From assembly GCF_964340395.1 (NCBI RefSeq), contig NC_135556.1, forward strand, positions 1,346,001-1,410,000: DNA of 64,000 bases, in the 5' to 3' direction. The translations under genes were made by a program, and so were the position numbers. Below are positions 62,559 to 64,000 of the stretch, in pieces. Position 1 is the first letter of the stretch; the number at the start of each line of letters is the position of its first letter. The notes beneath the pieces are model-generated. The model made no database searches, was not told where the DNA came from, and saw only the letters and a program-made list of their open reading frames with translations. The stretch comes from Glandiceps talaboti. Lineage: Eukaryota; Hemichordata; Enteropneusta; Spengelidae.

Positions 62559-64000
62559 TTACGTATTATTAAGTAAGAACTTGTTAGCGTGCCGGCATTT
62601 ACTGATTAATTCAGATCTGCTGTTCAAGTTCGTTGATTTGTCGGCAGTTATAATAAAATATTTTTCCCAGAGGCATAGTTGACATCGTTTGGTAACGTTA
62701 GAGTATGAGGAAGCCTGCTTGAGAACTGACCAGTGTACGTCGTAATTAATGTTGCTGTCTTTTAGGTGCCAAATGTATTTACTGAGTGCAGTGTCTTTCT
62801 TCTTGTGATCAAGTTTAAATGAAGACTTGTGGTTGTTAAACCTGCTTTTGAATTCTGTGTCACTAACGCCTATGTATGATTTGTGATCTTGGTTAGTGGT
62901 GACTGTTGCTTTGTAAACAACGCTTTTTATGAGGCATTTTCCTGCGAGAGGGCACTCCTTTGGTTTTCTGCAGTTACAGGTATTTTGTTGTGTTTGCTTA
63001 GCTTTTGAAAGTATGGCTTTATTATGACCGCTGATTAATTTACCCATGTTGTCCATGCAACTATAGCTCACTTTGGTATTATTACGGTTGAAGATTTTAT
63101 GCAGTACACTGGATATAGGGAAATGCTTGTCGATGAGGTTGAGAAATTTTCTACCGATGTTTGTTGAAACGTGTTTACTGTAAGGTGGGTTGAACCAAGT
63201 TATATTACGGCTGCGATTCCGCTTGCGTTGAGTGTGTCTTGTTTGGTCAAATTTAAGGGTGTGATTATATCCTGCTTCATTGAGTGCATCTTGGTAGGAT
63301 GATGTAGTGGCGTCGAATAGTTGTTCATCACTGGAAATGTTGGATAGTCGTTGGTTTACCGAGCTGGGTATGGTCTTAATTATGGCTTTAGGATGGTTTG
63401 ATTTCTTGTTGACGTAGTGGGTGGTGTTATTTGGTTTTGTGTACGGTCGGTATGACTCGTCACGCAAGTTGAAAGTGACATCAAGGAAGTTGACAATTTT
63501 GATACCTTGGTCGGTGGTGATTCTAAGGCCGAGTTTCTTAAATTCTGAAGTTAGCTGCTTGGCTACTTTGTTGGCTTTCGATGGTGAATGGTTACGGAGT
63601 ACAGCTAGGCCATCATCCCTGTATAATCCTACCTCATTATCAAACATATGTTTGACTTTACTAAGTAAGTAGGTGCCTATAAGTTCGCAAGTTTCTGCTC
63701 CGTCATAGCAGCCCATAGTAATATCAAATAGGTAGGGCGGGTTAGACTTGTGCCATGGTGAATCATCGTGGAAAAGTAGGGTTTTCTTTGTATGCATAAT
63801 TATTTCCTTTTCTTCGTTCTTGATATCTGTTAAATTTGATGCGAAGTCAAGTGCTTCATGTAGAAGTTTCTGGGTGATTGATGGGTAAAATTCAACTACA
63901 TCAAACGTGAGGAAAGAGCATGATTGCTTATTGGTAATAGATGTGAACCATTCAATGACAGAATTAGTGTTTTTCCATTGATAGGTATTAGTGGCCTTGA
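62559..64000 (-). CDS. PLE polyprotein: reverse transcriptase with GIY-YIG endonuclease (5' partial)
   Basis: The frame is open from the window edge to TAA at 62559. RT motif A reads TFDVVEFYPSI (about 63880-63912). Next come TMGCYDGAETCELIG and the catalytic box LYRDDGLAV (about 63606-63629, both Asp present), then ITTDQGIKIVNFLDVTFNLR and NHPKAIIKTIPSSVNQRLS. A Cys-rich module CNCRKPKECPLAGKC precedes the GIY-YIG nuclease (VVYKATV, KSYIGVSDTEFKSRFNNHK, and Glu in LWEKYFI), the layout known for endonuclease-bearing PLEs. Counting from the internal Met at 63797, YRDD is at 59-62, the Cys cluster at 274-288 and YIG at 308-310. That Met is not the true start, since coding similarity continues upstream. 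It would act in the nucleus, nicking DNA and copying its RNA. Confidence 0.9.
   Translation of the reverse strand, partial: KATNTYQWKNTNSVIEWFTSITNKQSCSFLTFDVVEFYPSITQKLLHEALDFASNLTDIKNEEKEIIMHTKKTLLFHDDSPWHKSNPPYLFDITMGCYDGAETCELIGTYLLSKVKHMFDNEVGLYRDDGLAVLRNHSPSKANKVAKQLTSEFKKLGLRITTDQGIKIVNFLDVTFNLRDESYRPYTKPNNTTHYVNKKSNHPKAIIKTIPSSVNQRLSNISSDEQLFDATTSSYQDALNEAGYNHTLKFDQTRHTQRKRNRSRNITWFNPPYSKHVSTNIGRKFLNLIDKHFPISSVLHKIFNRNNTKVSYSCMDNMGKLISGHNKAILSKAKQTQQNTCNCRKPKECPLAGKCLIKSVVYKATVTTNQDHKSYIGVSDTEFKSRFNNHKSSFKLDHKKKDTALSKYIWHLKDSNINYDVHWSVLKQASSYSNVTKRCQLCLWEKYFIITADKSTNLNSRSELISKCRHANKFLLNNT

Larger units (their letters stand above)
62376..64000 (-). mobile_element. Penelope-like element, 3' part, running off the window
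   Basis: Minus-strand PLE: open RT plus GIY-YIG frame (64000-62559), a 3' region with a hammerhead-like motif (62454-62411), ending at the (TA)n tract around 62376. The window cuts the 5' part. This is the only retroelement here whose visible coding region is uninterrupted, so it may be recent. Confidence 0.88.

Overview
The window looks like nuclear DNA of an invertebrate metazoan, probably a marine deuterostome or lophotrochozoan; the species cannot be fixed from sequence alone. The signs are spliceosomal introns, APE-type LINEs, a tRNA-derived SINE, Penelope-like elements (PLEs) and very large minisatellites. There are no bacterial-style operons or RNA genes. By my estimate more than half of the 64 kb is tandem repeat or mobile element.

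Layout. 1-20195 is a minisatellite of 24-bp units (core CTGTCCATGATAT). It is split into three blocks (1-1400, 6664-6793, 10914-20195) by two LINEs on the minus strand. The first (about 1401-6663) is CR1/L2-like and carries a second LINE fragment (3172-4671) nested inside it with a 9-bp target duplication. The second LINE (6794-10913) carries a SINE (about 9351-9629). 20865-25250 is a 29-bp array. 26600-29875 is a large imperfect inverted structure built around a 40-bp array and holding a hairpin-rich insertion. 30190-31620 is a degenerate PLE with pseudo-LTR-like direct repeats. 31900-33090 is a third LINE relic. 33241-33688 and 34150-35870 are inverted-repeat elements. Further arrays lie at 36144-36534 (29 bp), 37958-41315 (about 52 bp), 42770-43845 (34 bp), 47185-48175 (59 bp), 49325-49735 (23-25 bp), 50290-50880 (25 bp, split by a 182-bp inverted-repeat insert), 51590-58882 (32 bp) and 60660-61250 (34 bp). 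The right edge (62376-64000) is a PLE with an open reverse transcriptase/GIY-YIG frame and a hammerhead-like motif just 3' of it.

The most important observation is a host gene that plain ORF calling misses, because each exon is only 81-150 bp. Six plus-strand exons (20719-20817, 33890-33997, 37726-37875, 41395-41487, 42226-42306, 48236-48327) have consensus AG/GT borders. All five introns between them are phase 1, and the exons join into one open frame of about 206 codons. The protein is acidic, rich in Gly/Glu/Asn/Ser/Thr and free of cysteine in the visible part. It ends in a hydrophobic segment right at the C-terminus, as in a GPI-attachment signal or a tail-less membrane anchor. The 5' part of the gene lies outside the window or inside the first 20 kb. 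Four of the five introns, and the flanks, hold minisatellites of different sequence; the short fourth intron holds only a TTTA microsatellite. The repeats therefore make up most of the body of this gene.

All retroelement coding regions except the right-edge PLE are broken by frameshifts, stops or catalytic-site substitutions, so they are relics.
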